DNA of 63,802 nucleotides, taken from the NCBI GenBank assembly GCA_037138595.1, contig JBAXIB010000019.1:1-63802 (forward strand). The letters are read 5' to 3'. The notes beneath the pieces were generated by a model. That model had not been told where the DNA came from, searched no databases, and worked only from the letters and a program-made list of their open reading frames with translations. The translations under genes were made by a program, and so were the position numbers. Below, piece after piece: positions 17,309 to 25,512 of this stretch (position 1 is its first letter; the number at the start of each line of letters is the position of its first letter). This DNA is from UBA4742 sp037138595 (GTDB lineage Bacteria > Actinomycetota > Acidimicrobiia > Acidimicrobiales > Acidimicrobilacustridaceae).

Positions 17309-18501
17309 TGGGTACCGACCACGAAGTAGCAATCCTTGGCGTCGGCATGCACCCATGGGGAAAATGGGGACGAAATTTTGTCGAATACGGCGTTGTCGCT
17401 GCCCAACAAGCCCTTGCCGATGCTGGCCTGGCATGGTCTGACATCGAGTTTGTGGCCGGGGCCGACACCATCCGAAATGGCTACCCCGGGTACATCGCGG
17501 GCGCGACGTTTAGCCAAGCCCTCGGTTGGAAAGGCAATCGCGTTGCGAGCTGTTATGCCGCGTGTGCTTCCGGTGCGCAAGCGATCAACATCGCGCGCGC
17601 CCAAATCCTGGCTGGACTCTGCGATGTTGCACTAGTCATCGGGGCCGACACGACACCAAAGGGCTTTTTTGCACCGGTCGGTGGAGATCGGCCCGATGAT
17701 CCTGACTGGCTGCGCTTTCGACTACTCGGCGCGACAAATCCCACCTACTTCGGCCTCTATGCCCGACGTCGAATGGAGCAATACGGTGCGACGACCGACG
17801 ACTTCGCCCGAGTCCGCGCTAAGAACAGTCGCCATGGCGCGTCAAACCCCAATGCCCGTTATCCAAAAGTGTTTTCCGAAGCCGACGTGCTCGCCTCTCC
17901 GGTCGTAGCGAATCCACTTACCTTGTTGGAAATTTGCGCAACTTCCGATGGTGCCGCCGCGATCATTTTGACCAGCAAGGAATTTGCCCGAACGCGCAGT
18001 ACGAACGCGGTGAAAATTGCCGCAGTATCGACGGTGACTCCCACCTACCCCCAAACGGTTCTCGAACTTCCTGGTTTCGCCACCGACGCGGCCGTTGGAT
18101 TGCAATCGCCCGATCGACCATTTCGCGATGCCATTGCATTCGCCGCCTACGAGGAAGCGGGTCTCGGGCCCGAAGACCTCGATATGGCTGAGGTCTATGA
18201 CCTCTCCTCGGCGCTTGAACTCGACTGGTACGAAAACATTGGATTATGTGCCGAGGGCGAGGCCGAAGGACTGCTGCGAGACGGTGCAACGGAAATTGGC
18301 GGACGAATTCCCGTCAATCCAAGCGGCGGCTTGGCATGTTTTGGCGAGGCAATACCAGCCCAAGCATTAGCGCAGGTCTGTGAACTCACTTGGCAAATTC
18401 GTGGTCAAGCGACCGGCCGTCAGGTCGAAGGAGCGCGAGTGGGAATCACCGTAAACCAAGGTTTGTTTGGACACGGCTCCTCGGTCATTGTCACGGCCTA
18501 A
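17308..18501 (+). CDS. SCP2-type thiolase / lipid-transfer (Ltp-like) protein
   Basis: A 397-residue thiolase-fold protein of the non-specific lipid-transfer (SCP2-thiolase) subgroup. Cys residues lie in SCYAACASGAQAINIARAQ near residue 86, and NPSGGLACFGEAIPAQ and NQGLFGHGSSVIVTA are near the C-terminus. Instead of the usual GHP it has the altered loops of the Ltp2/Ltp3 group, whose members with a DUF35 partner cleave hydroxylated steroid side chains as aldolases rather than thiolases. Coupling to the DUF35 gene supports a two-subunit complex. The exact substrate is inference. The last base overlaps the ATG of a small membrane-protein gene. Confidence 0.87.
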   Translation: MGTDHEVAILGVGMHPWGKWGRNFVEYGVVAAQQALADAGLAWSDIEFVAGADTIRNGYPGYIAGATFSQALGWKGNRVASCYAACASGAQAINIARAQILAGLCDVALVIGADTTPKGFFAPVGGDRPDDPDWLRFRLLGATNPTYFGLYARRRMEQYGATTDDFARVRAKNSRHGASNPNARYPKVFSEADVLASPVVANPLTLLEICATSDGAAAIILTSKEFARTRSTNAVKIAAVSTVTPTYPQTVLELPGFATDAAVGLQSPDRPFRDAIAFAAYEEAGLGPEDLDMAEVYDLSSALELDWYENIGLCAEGEAEGLLRDGATEIGGRIPVNPSGGLACFGEAIPAQALAQVCELTWQIRGQATGRQVEGARVGITVNQGLFGHGSSVIVTA

Positions 18502-18893
18502 TGGCGCGCACCAAAGCAACGCTGTGGCGCGGCTACCGGCGGCCTATTTTGCGCGACGGCGTATTGTGGTTCGCGGTACTCCTCGGAGTTTGCGGCACCA
18601 TGATTCAGTCCCCGTTTTCGGGATGGACCGGTTCAGTAAACGACTGGCTCATCTTGTTGCTGCAGTTCACAGTCACTCTGTGCGCCGCATTGATTTTGGT
18701 CGGCGTGATAGCGGCCACGGTTCGCGGCTTTGGACAAGGATGGCGAACTGCCGAGACTGATCCGTCGACAGCGACTCAAGAGACGACTCTCCCCATAGAT
18801 CGCCCTGCGCATCTCGACAAAGCTGAACGACATGTTCGAGCGTTTGGTCGAGCCTTCGGAGCAGCGCGTCGCACGTACCGTGATTCAGACTGA
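18501..18893 (+). CDS. Small two-span membrane protein, unknown
   Basis: A 130-residue protein that starts at the last base of the thiolase stop codon. Two hydrophobic segments are clear: GVLWFAVLLGVCGTMI (about residues 19-36) and LILLLQFTVTLCAALILVGVIAA (about 49-72). The remainder is a charged cytoplasmic tail (AHLDKAERHVRAFGRAFGAARRTYRD). No known family is recognised. Its tight coupling to the DUF35/thiolase pair could mean a membrane anchor or transport role, but that is only position. The end lies 5 bp from the convergent ipdF gene. Confidence 0.7.
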   Translation: MARTKATLWRGYRRPILRDGVLWFAVLLGVCGTMIQSPFSGWTGSVNDWLILLLQFTVTLCAALILVGVIAATVRGFGQGWRTAETDPSTATQETTLPIDRPAHLDKAERHVRAFGRAFGAARRTYRDSD

Positions 18894-18898
18894 CTCAC

Positions 18899-19681
18899 TT
18901 AGGGATGTTGGCTGCTAACTGAAATCACTTCACCAGTCATGTACGACGAGTAATCGCTGGCGAGAAACACCATGGTGTTGGCAATTTCCCATGGTTCTGC
19001 CGCACGCCCGAATGCCTCGCGTTCGGTCAATTCGTCTAGCAGCTCATCCGAGGTGACTTTGGCCAAAAAGGGATGCATCGCCAGGCTGGGTGCTACGGCA
19101 TTTATCCGGATTCCGGCTGGCGCTGCTTCTACTGCCGCACAACGAGTGAGCGCCATCACACCGGCCTTGGCTGCGGCATAGTGCGCTTGTCCAGCCTGCG
19201 CTCGCCAACCCAAAACTGACGCGTTATTCACGATGACGCCCTTACCGCGCGGCACCATATGCTGCAACGCAGCGCGGGTCGCGCGAAACGTGCCAGTGAG
19301 GGTCACATCGATGACCAGACTCCATTGCTCGTCGGTCATTTCGATCAGTTCCGCCGTCCCGCCAAGGCCGGCGTTGTTGATGAGCACGTCGATGTGACCC
19401 AGTTCGGCAGTCGCGGTCGCAAAGAGGTGATCGATGTCGTCCTGAATCGTCACATTACAGATCGCGGACGCGACTGGCCGACCCGCGAGTTCGCTGAGCG
19501 TCGCCACTGCTTCGGCAAGCCGGCGCTCGTGGGAGTCGCTGACGAGGACCGTCGCACCTTCTTCAATGCACCGTCGCGCTGCGGCTGAACCGATACCGGT
19601 GCCCGCCGCTGCGGTTACCACGACTGTGCGACCTTCGAGTAAGCCATGTCCTTCGACATACGGCGGAACAGTTACAGGCAC
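18899..19681 (-). CDS. ipdF: IpdF-like short-chain dehydrogenase (HIP pathway)
   Basis: A 260-residue SDR with GHGLLEGRTVVVTAAAGTGIGSAAARR, NNAGLGG, the unusual VNNASVLGWRAQAGQAHYAAAKAGVMALTR active-site region and the ending ASDYSSYMTGEVISVSSQ. All of these agree with my memory of mycobacterial IpdF (Rv3559c). IpdF interconverts the hydroxyl and keto group of HIP-CoA intermediates. The start is a GTG with GGAGA upstream. It follows fadE30 by 29 bp on the same strand, the same pair order as Rv3560c-Rv3559c in Mycobacterium tuberculosis. Confidence 0.92.
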   Translation of the reverse strand: MPVTVPPYVEGHGLLEGRTVVVTAAAGTGIGSAAARRCIEEGATVLVSDSHERRLAEAVATLSELAGRPVASAICNVTIQDDIDHLFATATAELGHIDVLINNAGLGGTAELIEMTDEQWSLVIDVTLTGTFRATRAALQHMVPRGKGVIVNNASVLGWRAQAGQAHYAAAKAGVMALTRCAAVEAAPAGIRINAVAPSLAMHPFLAKVTSDELLDELTEREAFGRAAEPWEIANTMVFLASDYSSYMTGEVISVSSQHP

Positions 19682-19710
19682 AATGATTCTCCGGTCTTGA
19701 GGTTGGTCGG

Positions 19711-20898
19711 TCAGCTTGCCACTCGCGGTTCAGGGGCAAGCCCGAGACCACGTTCGCCGATGATGTTGGATTGGATTTCATTTGACCCGCCGTAGATGGT
19801 GTCGGCGCGGGTGTACAGAAACAACCGCTGGGCCGCGTTCAATTCATAGGGTGCATCATCGATGATGAGGCCGTCGGTACCAAGCGCATCGAGAAATAAC
19901 TCACCTAAGTCCCGATGAAGTCGAGCCCAATACAGTTTCGAGATGTAGGCGGCACCACTGAGTTCGGGACGATCGGCTTGGGTCAACATGCGTTGGCTAT
20001 TCCAACGCATGATCTCAATTCTGGTCCATGCATCGGCGATCCGCTGCCGGAATTTTGGATCAGTTGATCGTCCATTCTTCTTTGCAACAGTGGTGATTTC
20101 GCTTAACTCTCGGGCAAACCCGAACTGTTGGCCAAGCGTTGATGCTCCTCGCTCAAAAGCCAACAATCCCATCGCAACTTTCCATCCATTGTTCACGCCA
20201 CCCACGACCATGTCGCTCGGTGTGCGCGCACCAGAAAAGAAAACCTCGTTGAACTCCGAAGTCCCGGTGAGCTGCACGATGGGGCGAGTTTCAATGCCTT
20301 CGGCGTCCATTCGAATGAGGAGAAATGAAATGCCCTGGTGTTTCGGCGCATCACGATCAGTTCGGGCCAATACGAAACACCAGTCACTCCAATGGGCTAA
20401 CGAGGTCCACACCTTCTGCCCATCGAGTACCCACTCATCGCCATCAAGCACAGCTCGAGTTTGGATGTTGGCCAAATCGGATCCGGCATCAGGTTCGGAA
20501 TAACCCTGACACCACAGTTCGTGTCCCGATCGAATCGCAGGAAGGAACCGGTCCTGCTGGTGTTTGGTTCCAAAGTGGATCAACGTCGGGCCAATAAGCC
20601 CTTCACCAATGTGTCCCAGTCGACCGGGACCGCCGGCGCGCGCGTATTGCTCGAAGTAGATGACTTGCTGATCGAGCGTGAGCCCACGACCACCGAACTC
20701 ACGCGGCCACCCCACGCAGGTCCAACCATCAGCGCCGAGACGCCGCTCCCAAGCCAGTCGCTCGTCAAAAAATGAGTGCTCGTCACCGGGTCCACCCCGG
20801 TCGCGTATCGACGCAAACTCTCCCTGCAACAGTTCGTCGAAATAGTCCCGCACCTCTTTGCGGAACGCTTCGGATTCGGGCGTCAATCGGAGGTCCAT
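19711..20898 (-). CDS. fadE30: Acyl-CoA dehydrogenase FadE30 (IpdE1-like)
   Basis: A 395-residue acyl-CoA dehydrogenase. Flavin-binding LWCQGYSEPDAGSDLANIQT, KVWTSLAHWSDWCFVLART, TGTSEFNEVFFSGARTPSDMVVG, LAFERGASTLGQQ and the C-terminal RADTIYGGSNEIQSNIIGERGLGL agree closely with mycobacterial FadE30 (Rv3560c). The medium-chain catalytic Glu site is Gly (YGGS); the Glu in FERG is the candidate base. FadE30/IpdE1 dehydrogenates hydroxylated HIP-CoA together with a small partner subunit. The likely partner in this window is the short acyl-CoA dehydrogenase 14 kb away. The ATG at 20898 gives the family start MDLRLTPE. Confidence 0.92.
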   Translation of the reverse strand: MDLRLTPESEAFRKEVRDYFDELLQGEFASIRDRGGPGDEHSFFDERLAWERRLGADGWTCVGWPREFGGRGLTLDQQVIYFEQYARAGGPGRLGHIGEGLIGPTLIHFGTKHQQDRFLPAIRSGHELWCQGYSEPDAGSDLANIQTRAVLDGDEWVLDGQKVWTSLAHWSDWCFVLARTDRDAPKHQGISFLLIRMDAEGIETRPIVQLTGTSEFNEVFFSGARTPSDMVVGGVNNGWKVAMGLLAFERGASTLGQQFGFARELSEITTVAKKNGRSTDPKFRQRIADAWTRIEIMRWNSQRMLTQADRPELSGAAYISKLYWARLHRDLGELFLDALGTDGLIIDDAPYELNAAQRLFLYTRADTIYGGSNEIQSNIIGERGLGLAPEPRVAS

Positions 20899-20927
20899 GG
20901 CGTCGGGATCGTACACCTGACACTTGG

Positions 20928-21386
20928 TCAGATCAGGAAGCGACTGATCGACTCGACGACGCACGCCGGCTTGGAACCGCCTTCGATTTCCACCGTCATG
21001 ACGATCGTTGTCTGAATGCCACCGGCAACTTCTTCGACCGCAGTAAGCGTCGCGGAACCGCGAATGCGCGATCCAACCGGCACCGGAGCAGGGAAGCGCA
21101 CCTTTCCAGTGCCGTAATTCACCCCCATCGATACGCCACGTACCTCAACAATTTCCGGCATAAATGCGTTGGAAAGCGACAAGGTCAAGTACCCGTGGGC
21201 GATCGTTCCCCCGAACGGCCCCGTCGCTGCTCGTTGCGGATCTACATGGATCCATTGATGATCACCAGTCGCTTCAGCGAACAGATCAATCCGATCTTGG
21301 GTGATCTCAATCCATTCACTTGTGCCAAGGTCGCGACCAACGGCATCCTTAACCTGTTCAACTCCCTCGAAGACTGTCTGTGCCAT
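20928..21386 (-). CDS. MaoC-like (R)-enoyl-CoA hydratase
   Basis: A 152-residue single hot-dog protein of the MaoC/Rv0130 type. The hydratase-2 dyad is in FAEATGDHQWIHVDPQRAATGPFGGTIAHGYLTL (Asp and His, about residues 36-41), and NYGTGKVRFPAPVPVGSRIRG forms the later strands. It hydrates trans-2-enoyl-CoA to the (R)-3-hydroxy form. First gene of the run with fadE30 and ipdF (29 bp before fadE30), so it probably belongs to the same catabolic operon. The ATG at 21386 is preferred over one 11 codons upstream, which would overlap the divergent gene. Confidence 0.88.
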   Translation of the reverse strand: MAQTVFEGVEQVKDAVGRDLGTSEWIEITQDRIDLFAEATGDHQWIHVDPQRAATGPFGGTIAHGYLTLSLSNAFMPEIVEVRGVSMGVNYGTGKVRFPAPVPVGSRIRGSATLTAVEEVAGGIQTTIVMTVEIEGGSKPACVVESISRFLI

Positions 21387-21400
21387 GCGAGGATGATGCC

Positions 21401-21778
21401 ATGCAGAACGATGCAACATTCAACTTGGCCGATCGAATGTTTCGTTCGATCGAGAGCGGCGACTTCGACCAGTTAGCTGCCTGCTATTCCCCCGACATCG
21501 TCGTGTGGACCAATGTCGACGAAAAAGAGCTTGATCAAGTCGAATCGCTGCACCTTGTGCGATGGTTATGCAACAACCTTGACGACCTCCGCTATGACGT
21601 CACACGCCGTGTAGCGCTACCAGACGGGTTCATCCAGGAGCATGTACTCCGAGGCACCGCCCCCAATGGTGCAACCATCGCGATGCCGGCTTGCGTCATC
21701 GCAACAGTCACTAATGACAAGATCACCCGTATCCACGAATACCTCGACCCATCGGGCGTTGCATCACTTGCTTCCTGA
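21401..21778 (+). CDS. SnoaL/NTF2-like fold protein
   Basis: A 125-residue protein with the cone-shaped NTF2/SnoaL fold pattern: LADRMFRSIESGDFDQLAACYSPDIVVWTN at the start and a strand pair ending in DKITRIHEYLDPSGV. Relatives include ketosteroid isomerases and polyketide cyclases as well as many proteins without known activity. No clear ketosteroid-isomerase Tyr/Asp pair can be assigned by eye. GAGGA lies upstream of the ATG at 21401. It is followed after 12 bp by a crotonase gene, suggesting a small operon with a shared acyl-CoA pathway. Confidence 0.8.
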   Translation: MQNDATFNLADRMFRSIESGDFDQLAACYSPDIVVWTNVDEKELDQVESLHLVRWLCNNLDDLRYDVTRRVALPDGFIQEHVLRGTAPNGATIAMPACVIATVTNDKITRIHEYLDPSGVASLAS

Positions 21779-21790
21779 GAGGATGATCCA

Positions 21791-22585
21791 TTGACCGAAT
21801 TCGAAACCTTGCTGTATGAACAAGACCAAGGCGTGGCCTGGGTAACCCTCAATCGCCCCGACGCCTACAACGCCTTTACGCCGACCATGCAACGCGAACT
21901 GGCGACATTGTGGAATGACCTCAAGACCAATGACGACGTGCATTGCATCGTTCTGACTGGGTCGGGCGAAAAAGCGTTTTGCACCGGGATCGACCGCACC
22001 AGCATCGCTACTGGCGACGGCTTTGCCTTCGACCCATTTACCTACGACGATCCCGGCCGTCAGCTCGGCCCCAAGAGCAACGGATTATGGAAACCGGTGA
22101 TCGCCGCCGTAAATGGCATGGCCTGTGGCGGCGCGTTCTACTTCTTGGGCGAGGTCGAATTCGTTATCGCTGCCGACCATGCAACATTTTTTGACCCCCA
22201 CGTCACCTACGGAATGGCCGCGGTTTACGAGCCGATTTTGATGTCTCGTCGCATGCCATTTGGCGAGGTTATGCGAATGAGCCTGCTTGGCAATCATGAA
22301 CGGATTAGTGCTCAACGGGCCTTCGACATTGGTTTGGTCTCGCAGGTTGTACCGGCTGGCGAACTTCACGACGTGGCCGCGTGGGCGGCTCAGGCAATTG
22401 CGTCACAGCCACCACGCGCAGTGCAAGCCACAGTTCGTTCACTTTGGGCCGCACGAGACCTATCAACGCAACAGGCAATAGACCTGGGCGGCGCACTACT
22501 CAATTTGGGTATCGACCAACGCGATCTCGATGATGGGCAGGCGCAATTTTCAAGCGGCGCGCGCATCGAGTGGCGCACGCGATAA
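21791..22585 (+). CDS. Enoyl-CoA hydratase/isomerase (crotonase) family protein
   Basis: A 264-residue crotonase. The oxyanion hole is formed by GEKAFCTGIDRTS and AVNGMACGGAFYFLGE. In the segment that normally carries a catalytic Glu (PE), this protein has DPHVTYGMAAV, so His replaces it and the chemistry may differ from simple hydration. It starts with TTG, supported by GAGAGG just upstream and by the family N-terminus. It lies between the NTF2-like gene (12 bp) and the acyl-CoA synthetase (24 bp) in a plus-strand operon. Confidence 0.85.
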   Translation: MTEFETLLYEQDQGVAWVTLNRPDAYNAFTPTMQRELATLWNDLKTNDDVHCIVLTGSGEKAFCTGIDRTSIATGDGFAFDPFTYDDPGRQLGPKSNGLWKPVIAAVNGMACGGAFYFLGEVEFVIAADHATFFDPHVTYGMAAVYEPILMSRRMPFGEVMRMSLLGNHERISAQRAFDIGLVSQVVPAGELHDVAAWAAQAIASQPPRAVQATVRSLWAARDLSTQQAIDLGGALLNLGIDQRDLDDGQAQFSSGARIEWRTR

Positions 22586-22609
22586 CGCGCTGGAGCATCG
22601 GGATCAACC

Positions 22610-24103
22610 ATGCTTGCATCCACTGTTCGGGAAGCCGCGCAGCGTTTCGGCGACCACCCGTGTTTCGTCGCAGCCGCCGGCTGGGCCATGTCCTATACCG
22701 ACCTTGACCGCCTGAGCGATCAAGCAGCCGTTGGGTTGGCGATCCGAGGAGTTCGTTACGGCGATGTTGTTGCACTCGCATTGCCGTCGACTCCTGACTA
22801 TGTAGTCGTGTATGCCGCCCTCGCCAAACTCGGAGCGATAACTGCTGGTGTGAATCCACGATCAACTGTCGCCGAACGGGCCGCTGTGCTTACGGTCGCA
22901 CAACCGGTGCTGGTGGTCGCGTCAATCGAACTGGCCGAAGCGATCCCGCCAGAGTTTCCCGTCGAGATAGTAACCATCGCTACCGACTGCGATGGCCTTG
23001 TCCGCGAACTTCGTCAGCACCAACCTTCTGCACTCAATATCCTTCCCGACGATCCGGACCGACTCGTAGCCATTGTCTTCACCTCGGGAACCACCGGAAC
23101 TCCGAAAGGGGCAATGTTCGGTGAACGCGAACTCGCTGCAGTCGTCGCTGCCGACATTGGCGATCGCTGGGGCGGCGGCGGAGCGATGCTGGCGGGCACT
23201 CAATTCGCCCATGTCGGATTCATGACCAAACTTCCGTGGTATCTGCGCCTTCGAACCACCACCTATTTACTGGAACGCTGGCGAGCCGCCGACGTACTCG
23301 AACTCGTCAGCTCGAAGTCCATGACCAGTATCGGAGGCGTCGCCCCTCAGCTAGCGCTCCTGTTGCGCCAACCGAACTTTGATGACTACGACCTGTCCGC
23401 AGTGTCAACCATCATTATGGGCGGAGCGCTCTCGCCTCCGGCGCTGGTCCGCGAGGCGCGCCAACGGATCGGTGCCGCGTACTCGATCCGCTATTCATCA
23501 ACCGAGTCTGGCGGAGTAGGAACGGGAACCGACTTCGATGCGCCCGACGACGAGGCGCTTTTTACCGTCGGACGACCCCGACCGGGGGTTTCGATTTCAG
23601 TTCGCGGTTCTGACAATTCGGAACTAACGACCGGCGAAATCGGCGAAATCTGTTTGCAAACGCCAACACAACTTCGCGGTTACTGGCGTGACCCAGTCAC
23701 CACTGCCGCAACCATCCGCGACGGATGGGTTTATTCTGGCGATCTGGGCTACCTCGATCCGTCGGGATGCCTTCACCTTGCGGGCCGAAGCAAGGAGATG
23801 TACATACGCGGCGGCTACAACGTCTATCCACTCGAAGTTGAGGCAGTGCTCGCTTCCCACCCCAACGTGCTGGAACTTGCGATCGTCCCGCGATCCGACT
23901 CGGTCATGGGGGAGATCGGTGTCGCCGTCGTCGTTGCCCGACCAGCTACTACCACACCCACCCTTGACCAACTTCGCCAATTCGGGGCTGCATACCTCTC
24001 GTCATACAAGCTTCCAGAAGCTATCCGAATCGTTGATGAGCTTCCGCTCACACCCATGCAGAAAGTTGATCGGCAACGTTTGGCCGACGCCGAAACACAG
24101 TAG
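22610..24103 (+). CDS. AMP-forming acyl-CoA synthetase
   Basis: A 497-residue member of the ANL superfamily. The phosphate loop is AIVFTSGTTGTPKGAMF (about residue 155), the aromatic/Glu motif is RYSSTESGGVGTG, the adenylate Asp is in YSGDLGYLDPSG, and the hinge and A8 loop in GRSKEMYIRGGYNVYPLEVEAVLASHPNV. The catalytic Lys is in MQKVDRQRLAD. It activates a carboxylic acid to its CoA ester. Given the surrounding HIP-pathway genes it could supply steroid-acid CoA esters (the job FadD3 does in mycobacteria), but it does not look like a clear FadD3 ortholog. Confidence 0.88.
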   Translation: MLASTVREAAQRFGDHPCFVAAAGWAMSYTDLDRLSDQAAVGLAIRGVRYGDVVALALPSTPDYVVVYAALAKLGAITAGVNPRSTVAERAAVLTVAQPVLVVASIELAEAIPPEFPVEIVTIATDCDGLVRELRQHQPSALNILPDDPDRLVAIVFTSGTTGTPKGAMFGERELAAVVAADIGDRWGGGGAMLAGTQFAHVGFMTKLPWYLRLRTTTYLLERWRAADVLELVSSKSMTSIGGVAPQLALLLRQPNFDDYDLSAVSTIIMGGALSPPALVREARQRIGAAYSIRYSSTESGGVGTGTDFDAPDDEALFTVGRPRPGVSISVRGSDNSELTTGEIGEICLQTPTQLRGYWRDPVTTAATIRDGWVYSGDLGYLDPSGCLHLAGRSKEMYIRGGYNVYPLEVEAVLASHPNVLELAIVPRSDSVMGEIGVAVVVARPATTTPTLDQLRQFGAAYLSSYKLPEAIRIVDELPLTPMQKVDRQRLADAETQ

Positions 24104-24107
24104 GGAG

Positions 24108-25055
24108 TTAGTCCGATACCGAACCATACTGGGCGCGCAGCGTCGCCATTTCGGCAAACACTCTGGTTGTGTCAACCGGTTGATCCCATGGAATGCCAGC
24201 AAACTCCCGATAGGCGCGATCGACTTGAAATACCAGACGTTCGGGTTCAGTCCATAACGAATACGGGCCGAGATCAATTCGCTGAGCCGCTTCAAGGGTT
24301 GAGCGACCGCGATCGAAACTTTCGCGCGCTTCGATGAGCACGTATTGCAGATACTCGCGCTGTCCCCTGAGCCCGTCGACTGTGGCCAGCGGCCCGTGTC
24401 CGGGAACCACAACCTCTGGATGCAACGCTTCGACTCGCTTCAAAGCTTCGATCCAGTTGGCGAAGGTGCCCTCCCAACCAATTGGGGTACAGCGGTGAAA
24501 GAGGATGTCTCCAGTGAACACAACCCCATCATCGGGGAGATGAATGACAACATCGCCAGGAGTGTGGGCTGGACCTACGTAAAGCAGGTGCGCAGGTTTG
24601 CCATCCAGGTCAACAACCGCGTCACCCTCAATCAGCGTCGTCGGAGGAGTGACGACGATGTCTCGAAAATCGAAGGTCTGCAGTGCAGCCACCAGCGCAG
24701 CAAAAGGCGAATCCGGTTCGACTCCTTCGCACAGCGCAACAAAGATCGCCGGCGAAAGTTCACGCTCCATATACTGCGCACAAAGGCGATGTCCGATGAT
24801 TTCGGTGCCTACCTCGGCAAATAGTTGGTTGCCCCAGCAGTGATCACCATTGTGGTGCGTATTGATCAACCGTTTCGCCGGATCGGAATTCACCGTTGCA
24901 TACAGGTCGATCATCTGTTGCGTTCTCGGCAGGTCCCACATGGTGTCAACCACTAAGCCGCCGTCACGATCAATAAACCCAGAATTCGACGCACCAAGAC
25001 CCGTGTCAGGTTGCAAGCACGCGTACAAATCAGACCCAATCGGAACCAGTTCCAT
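24108..25055 (-). CDS. Metallo-beta-lactamase-fold hydrolase
   Basis: A 315-residue MBL-fold protein. The metal motif reads NTHHNGDHCWGN, that is H-x-N-x-D-H, with Asn where the second His of HxHxDH normally stands. Later ligands are in VGPAHTPGDVVIHLP, FTGDILFHR and VVPGHGPLA. Members hydrolyse thioesters, lactones or phosphoesters; none can be chosen here. The Asn substitution is not unusual in environmental MBL proteins and need not abolish metal binding. It is convergent with the acyl-CoA synthetase, 4 bp apart, and probably has its own promoter in the 157-bp gap beyond its start. Confidence 0.83.
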   Translation of the reverse strand: MELVPIGSDLYACLQPDTGLGASNSGFIDRDGGLVVDTMWDLPRTQQMIDLYATVNSDPAKRLINTHHNGDHCWGNQLFAEVGTEIIGHRLCAQYMERELSPAIFVALCEGVEPDSPFAALVAALQTFDFRDIVVTPPTTLIEGDAVVDLDGKPAHLLYVGPAHTPGDVVIHLPDDGVVFTGDILFHRCTPIGWEGTFANWIEALKRVEALHPEVVVPGHGPLATVDGLRGQREYLQYVLIEARESFDRGRSTLEAAQRIDLGPYSLWTEPERLVFQVDRAYREFAGIPWDQPVDTTRVFAEMATLRAQYGSVSD

Positions 25056-25212
25056 TGCTCCCCCGTCTGCAAACGTTGGTCACGAAGGTATCGCATGCGG
25101 TGATCGGCCAGTGTCGACTACTTTTCCTGACGTACGCGAGCTTTCCGAGGGACGACACGTTGAACCCTAAGCTGGCGATCACCTCGGTACTATCCATCTT
25201 CAAGGAGAGCCA

Positions 25213-25506
25213 GTGCTACGACACGTCGTTTTGATGCGATTTATTCCTAACGTCACCACCGACCAGGTTGACGAACTCACCGCCGACCTCTTGACCCTTC
25301 CCGGCTCCATTGCTGAAATTAAAGCGTATTCGTGCGGAAGAAACGTTGGTGAAGCCAACAAGAATTGGCATTTTGCCGTTGTTGCCGAATTCGCCACTTC
25401 AGCAGACCACGAGGCATACCTCACCAATGAACGTCATCTCGAAGTCATTGCCACTCGGATTCACCCCATTTTGGCCGAGCGAGCTGCAGTCCAATACGAG
25501 TTCTGA
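25213..25506 (+). CDS. Dabb (stress-responsive alpha/beta barrel) protein
   Basis: A 97-residue protein beginning LRHVVLMRFIPNVTTDQVDELTADL, then GRNVGEANKNWHFAVVAEF and DHEAYLTNERHLEV: the dimeric alpha-beta ferredoxin-like Dabb fold. Such proteins range from stress proteins to cyclases of natural-product pathways. A GTG start with AAGGAG 6 bp upstream is clear. It is followed after 6 bp by a polyphosphate kinase gene, which makes a stress or energy role slightly more likely than catabolism. Confidence 0.85.
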   Translation: MLRHVVLMRFIPNVTTDQVDELTADLLTLPGSIAEIKAYSCGRNVGEANKNWHFAVVAEFATSADHEAYLTNERHLEVIATRIHPILAERAAVQYEF

Positions 25507-25512
25507 CCCGAC

